From an uncultured Caryophanales bacterium (GTDB taxonomy: Bacteria; Bacillota_I; Bacilli_A; RF39; UBA660), in NCBI GenBank assembly GCA_947065955.1, contig CAMSXY010000046.1, positions 1 through 8,172 of the forward strand: a DNA stretch of 8,172 bases. Direction: 5' to 3'. Both the position numbers and the translations under genes were made by a program. Below are positions 5,774-8,172 of this stretch, one piece after another. Below the pieces are notes generated by a model, which saw nothing but the letters and a program-made list of their open reading frames with translations, ran no database searches and was not told the DNA's origin. Every line of letters begins with the position of its first letter. Positions within the stretch are counted from its first letter, which is position 1.

Positions 5774-6304
5774 ATAGCAAGTAAAGAAAAAAGTTTATTT
5801 GTTAATGAACAAATAAGAGCAAAAGAGGTCATGGTGATTGGCCCAAATGGGGAGCAATTAGGAGTAAAGGATTTAAAAGATGCACTTACTCTTGCAGGGT
5901 ATGCGGGTTTTGATTTAGTACAAATCAATCAAAATGCAACCCCACCTGTATGTAAGATCATGGATTATAATAAATTCAAATATGAAAACAAAAAAAAGCA
6001 AAAAGAAAATATGAAAAAACAAAGAGAAAGCAACTTAGAAATGAAAGAATATCGTCTTTCTGTTACCATTGATGTTCATGATTTTAACACAAGAGTTATA
6101 AATTCTAAAAAATATTTAGAAAAAGGTCACAAAATAAAAGTAACCATACGTTTTAAAGGAAGAGAACTTGCTCATCCAGAACTTGGAAAAGATGTCCTTG
6201 TTCGTTTTGCAAGTGCCCTTGAAGATATCGCAGAGGTAGAATTAAAACCTTCTTTAGAGGGACGCTTTATGACCATGATATTGATGCCAAAAAAAGAGAA
6301 ATAG
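5774..6304 (+). CDS. infC: Translation initiation factor IF-3, AUA start codon
   Basis: IF-3 binds the 30S subunit, blocks premature 50S joining and rejects initiation at non-standard start codons. From ATA 5774 the protein has 176 residues, the normal family length. The N-domain (about 1-80) contains NEQIRAKEV and PPVCKIMDYNKFKYE; a lysine-rich linker follows (about 76-95); the C-domain (about 96-176) contains FKGRELAHPELG and ends in MILMPKK. A start at ATG 5714 would add 20 residues encoded by the attenuator hairpin and has no ribosome binding site, so it is rejected. Rare start codons on infC (AUU in E. coli and Geobacillus) allow IF-3 to repress its own synthesis, and the same is inferred here. 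It is the first gene of infC-rpmI-rplT; its TAG stop overlaps the rpmI ribosome binding site. Confidence 0.93.
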   Translation: MASKEKSLFVNEQIRAKEVMVIGPNGEQLGVKDLKDALTLAGYAGFDLVQINQNATPPVCKIMDYNKFKYENKKKQKENMKKQRESNLEMKEYRLSVTIDVHDFNTRVINSKKYLEKGHKIKVTIRFKGRELAHPELGKDVLVRFASALEDIAEVELKPSLEGRFMTMILMPKKEK

Positions 6305-6314
6305 GAGGAAGAAT

Positions 6315-6503
6315 ATGCCAAAGTTAAAAACACATAAAGGAACTAAAAAAGTATGTAATGTAAGACCTGGTGGTTCTATTAAAATAGGAAAACCAGGCAG
6401 TAGACATAACACTGGAAAGAAAAATGCAAGTTTTAATCAAGGATGCAGAAATGGATCTACTTTAAGTAATGCAGATTATAAAAGAATTAAAGATATACTA
6501 TAA
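6315..6503 (+). CDS. rpmI: 50S ribosomal protein bL35
   Basis: A 62-residue component of the large ribosomal subunit, lying between infC and rplT as in most bacteria. The conserved start MPKLKTHKGTKK and end LSNADYKRIKDIL are clear. The middle (residues 13-48) is divergent: it contains PGSRHNTGKKN, and it has two cysteines (C14, C44) and fewer basic residues than the Arg/Lys-rich middle of typical L35. It is intact, and its position leaves no doubt about identity. The start is ATG 6315, with AGGAGGA at 6303-6309 overlapping the infC stop. The gap to rplT is 13 bp, so the two are co-translated from one message. Confidence 0.93.
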   Translation: MPKLKTHKGTKKVCNVRPGGSIKIGKPGSRHNTGKKNASFNQGCRNGSTLSNADYKRIKDIL

Positions 6504-6516
6504 TTAGGAGGAATAT

Positions 6517-7038
6517 ATGACAAGAGTTAAAGGTGGTACAATTCATCGTGCCCGTCGTAAAAAAGTTTTGAATGAAGCAAAAGGATATTTTGGAAGTAAA
6601 CATAGATTATATAAAACCGCAAAAGAACAAGTAATGCATTCAGGTGCTTATGCATACCGTGATAGAAAACAAAAGAAAAGAGATTTCAGAAAATTATGGA
6701 TTACACGTATTAATGCAGCTTGTCGTGAAAACGAAATTAGTTATTCGAAATTTATCAATGGTCTTAATTTAGCTGGGGTTACTATTAACCGTAAAATGTT
6801 AAGCGAAATTGCAATTGATAATAAAGAAGCTTTTAAAGAATTAGTGGATACAGCTAAAAAAGCTTTAGAAGGATCTAAAAAAGAAAGTCAAAAAACTTCT
6901 ACGACTTTAGAAGTTTCTGAAGAAAAAACAGAAATGGATAAATTGACAGTTGCAGAACTAAGAGATCTTGCAAAAGAAAAAGGTGTAGAAGGATACTCTA
7001 CAATGAAAAAGGCAGATCTATTAGAAGTTTTAAAATAA
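6517..7038 (+). CDS. rplT: 50S ribosomal protein bL20 with C-terminal Rho_N/SAP-like extension
   Basis: L20 binds 23S rRNA early in 50S assembly and, in Firmicutes, represses its own operon through the infC leader. The canonical part (1 to about 118) is complete: MTRVKGGTIHRARRKKVLNE, KGYFGSKHRLYKTAKEQVM (22-40), RDFRKLWITRINAACRE (55-71) and INRKMLSEIAI (90-100). The protein is 173 residues, against roughly 118 for the family. After a Ser/Thr/Lys/Glu-rich linker (about 120-140) comes MDKLTVAELRDLAKEKG followed by KKADLLEVLK (164-173), which has the helix-turn-helix look of the Rho N-terminal/SAP-like motif, a nucleic-acid-binding module. The frame is continuous, so this is a fusion and not a sequencing artefact. 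The start is ATG 6517, with AGGAGG at 6507-6512. Confidence 0.95.
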   Translation: MTRVKGGTIHRARRKKVLNEAKGYFGSKHRLYKTAKEQVMHSGAYAYRDRKQKKRDFRKLWITRINAACRENEISYSKFINGLNLAGVTINRKMLSEIAIDNKEAFKELVDTAKKALEGSKKESQKTSTTLEVSEEKTEMDKLTVAELRDLAKEKGVEGYSTMKKADLLEVLK

Positions 7039-7066
7039 TTTTATTAAGCAAGAAAACTTTCTTATT

Positions 7067-7101
7067 AAGGAACATGATTTTTAAAATCAAGTTCCTTTTT
7101 T
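7067..7101 (+). terminator. Terminator of the infC-rpmI-rplT operon
   Basis: AAGGAAC (7067-7073) pairs with GTTCCTT (7091-7097). Inside it, after an A-A mismatch, TGATTT (7075-7080) pairs with AAATCA (7084-7089) around a TTA loop. A T-tract runs from 7096 to 7101. It lies 28 bp after the rplT stop. A weak AAGAAA/TTTCTT hairpin around 7050-7062 precedes it and adds little. Confidence 0.9.
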
Positions 7102-7140
7102 ATGTTATGGAAAATAAAAAAAATTGTTATTATTGAATAG

Positions 7141-7168
7141 TTTACACTAAAAATAATAATGTTATAAT
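7141..7168 (+). promoter_or_regulatory. Upstream candidate promoter of the prepilin gene
   Basis: TTTACA (7141-7146), a 16-bp spacer, and TATAAT (7163-7168) preceded by TGT form an extended -10 promoter. Transcription would start near 7175. It sits just upstream of a second candidate, so the gene may have tandem promoters. AT-rich composition raises the chance of a coincidental match. Confidence 0.5.
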
Positions 7169-7172
7169 TTTA

Positions 7173-7201
7173 TTGACTTTTTGTATTTCCAATGGGATAA
7201 T
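7173..7201 (+). promoter_or_regulatory. Proximal promoter of the prepilin gene
   Basis: TTGACT (7173-7178), a 17-bp spacer, and GATAAT (7196-7201) preceded by TGG match the sigma-A consensus at five of six bases in each hexamer and have an extended -10. The transcription start would fall near 7208, giving a leader of about 44 nt that carries AGGAGAGG (7238-7245) before ATG 7252. Confidence 0.7.
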
Positions 7202-7251
7202 AGTATAAATATGCTAGAAGTATACCATAATGGAAGTAGGAGAGGAATTAT

Positions 7252-8172
7252 ATGAAACAAAGAAAACAAGGTTTTACTTTAATTGAATTATTAGCGGTGA
7301 TTGTAATACTAGGTATTATCGCAGTTATTGCAGTACCTATGGTTCAAGGAGTTATTGAACAAAGTAGGTTTGGAGCTTTTAAAGCAAGCACTTTAAGTCT
7401 TTTTCAGGCTTATACAAATTATGAAGCTGAACATGGTTTTGAGATAAAGGATGAAATTAATATCTTTGATTTGGATATAACCAATAAAAGTACGTTTCTT
7501 TCAGGAGAAATTTATCGAAAAGAAGATTCTATTAAAGTTGAAAATGTAAGTAATGGAAGATATTGTGCGAGTGGAACTCAAGAAAATCTAAAAATTGTAG
7601 AGGGAACTTGTGATTTATTGGATGAAACACCGCCAAAGATACTAAGTGTTACAACAGAAGTAACTACTAATTCTATAAAACTTTATACTAGTTACTTAGA
7701 GGAAGAAAGTTTTATAAGTAAACATGAGTACCGAATTGTGAGGGAAAATGAGGATATCGAAAATGCAACCTGGGTGAGTGGAGATAGTTTAACTGAAAAT
7801 CTATCTACGAAGACATTTTCAGGGTTAGAACAAGGAGTCAAGTATAAGATACAAGTAAGATTAACCAATACAGCTTTAGAAAATAATGTATCGGAAATCT
7901 ATGAATTAGAAGTATCCACTTTCGTTTTAGGAAAACCAGTGATAACTCTATTAACAAGTAAAGAATATGCAACAAGGAAGGAAGTCAAAATAACGTATCC
8001 AGAAGGGGAAGAATTTACGTATGAATATAGTTTAGATGGGGAAATTTGGATTTCTACAAATGAAAATGAAAAAACAATTGTAGTGGAAGAAAATACAACT
8101 GTAAGGGCAAGGGTAAGTGATGGAATAAATGTTGTTTATGCGAATCCTTTAACAATTAGTGGAATTGATAAA
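7252..8172 (+). CDS. Type IV prepilin-like protein with fibronectin-III-like region (3' end outside window)
   Basis: The frame is open from ATG 7252 to the window end (307 visible residues), with AGGAGAGG at 7238-7245. The N-terminus is a class III signal peptide: a short basic leader KQRKQG, cleavage predicted after G7, F8 as first mature residue, E12 as the conserved mature Glu5, then the hydrophobic helix to about residue 32. It therefore needs a prepilin peptidase. A short pilin-like domain follows, with C105 and C120 possibly forming a disulfide. Residues about 126-224 look like a fibronectin type III domain (PPKILSVTTEVTTNSIKLY, then LEQGVKYKIQVRLTN). About 227-303 look like a second beta-sandwich, with EEFTYEYSLDGEIW. 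ComGC-like pilins are about 100 residues, so this is a large multidomain surface protein, perhaps an adhesive pilin. Its role is unknown, and the C-terminus is not visible. Confidence 0.88.
   Translation, partial: MKQRKQGFTLIELLAVIVILGIIAVIAVPMVQGVIEQSRFGAFKASTLSLFQAYTNYEAEHGFEIKDEINIFDLDITNKSTFLSGEIYRKEDSIKVENVSNGRYCASGTQENLKIVEGTCDLLDETPPKILSVTTEVTTNSIKLYTSYLEEESFISKHEYRIVRENEDIENATWVSGDSLTENLSTKTFSGLEQGVKYKIQVRLTNTALENNVSEIYELEVSTFVLGKPVITLLTSKEYATRKEVKITYPEGEEFTYEYSLDGEIWISTNENEKTIVVEENTTVRARVSDGINVVYANPLTISGIDK

Noticed and set aside
7211..7255. 14-codon upstream ORF whose TGA overlaps the prepilin ATG (ATGA)
   Set aside because: It has no Shine-Dalgarno and would start about three bases from the predicted transcript start. 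An overlap like this is easily met by chance; it is only worth revisiting if conserved.

Overview
The window is an AT-rich chromosomal segment from a low-GC Gram-positive bacterium, most likely an uncultured member of the Bacilli (RF39- or Erysipelotrichales-like gut lineages). Three things point there. The order nfo, DUF2624-like gene, sodA, pbpA, rpmG looks like a condensed version of the Bacillus nfo-yqfT...sodA...pbpA region. There is a Firmicutes-style attenuated infC-rpmI-rplT operon. The edge genes belong to surface/pilin-like families that are common in such genomes. Tryptophan is read from TGG in every gene I translated, and one gene (nfo) ends in TGA, so the standard bacterial code applies and not the Mollicutes code. 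A class B penicillin-binding protein implies that the cell makes peptidoglycan.

Layout. 1-731: C-terminal part of a secreted or surface protein of unknown function, closed by a hairpin terminator (749-777). 847-1746: nfo, endonuclease IV, with its own extended -10 promoter. 1731-1994 (minus strand): a small DUF2624/YqfT-like gene whose 3' end overlaps nfo by 16 bp. 2063-2662: Fe/Mn superoxide dismutase, overlapping the following PbpA-type transpeptidase (2634-4709) by 29 bp. 4814-4981: rpmG (L33, four-Cys form), followed 21 bp later by efp (5003-5560) behind one promoter. 5598-5759: consensus sigma-A promoter and structured leader with a conditional-looking terminator. 5774-7038: infC, rpmI and rplT, ended by a strong terminator. 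7252-end: a long type IV prepilin-like protein with fibronectin-III-like region, behind two candidate promoters and running off the window.

How it fits together. The core is housekeeping: DNA repair (nfo), oxidative defence (sodA), wall elongation (pbpA) and translation (rpmG, efp, infC, rpmI, rplT). The translation operon appears to carry two layers of feedback. One is a leader attenuator of the kind regulated by L20 in Firmicutes. The other is a non-AUG (AUA) start codon on infC, of the kind through which IF3 represses its own synthesis. The two ends of the window are accessory, secreted, fast-evolving proteins. The most notable points are the infC leader with mutually exclusive pairings, the AUA start, the Rho_N/SAP-like tail on L20, and the multidomain prepilin. 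I see no mobile element, CRISPR array, tRNA or rRNA.
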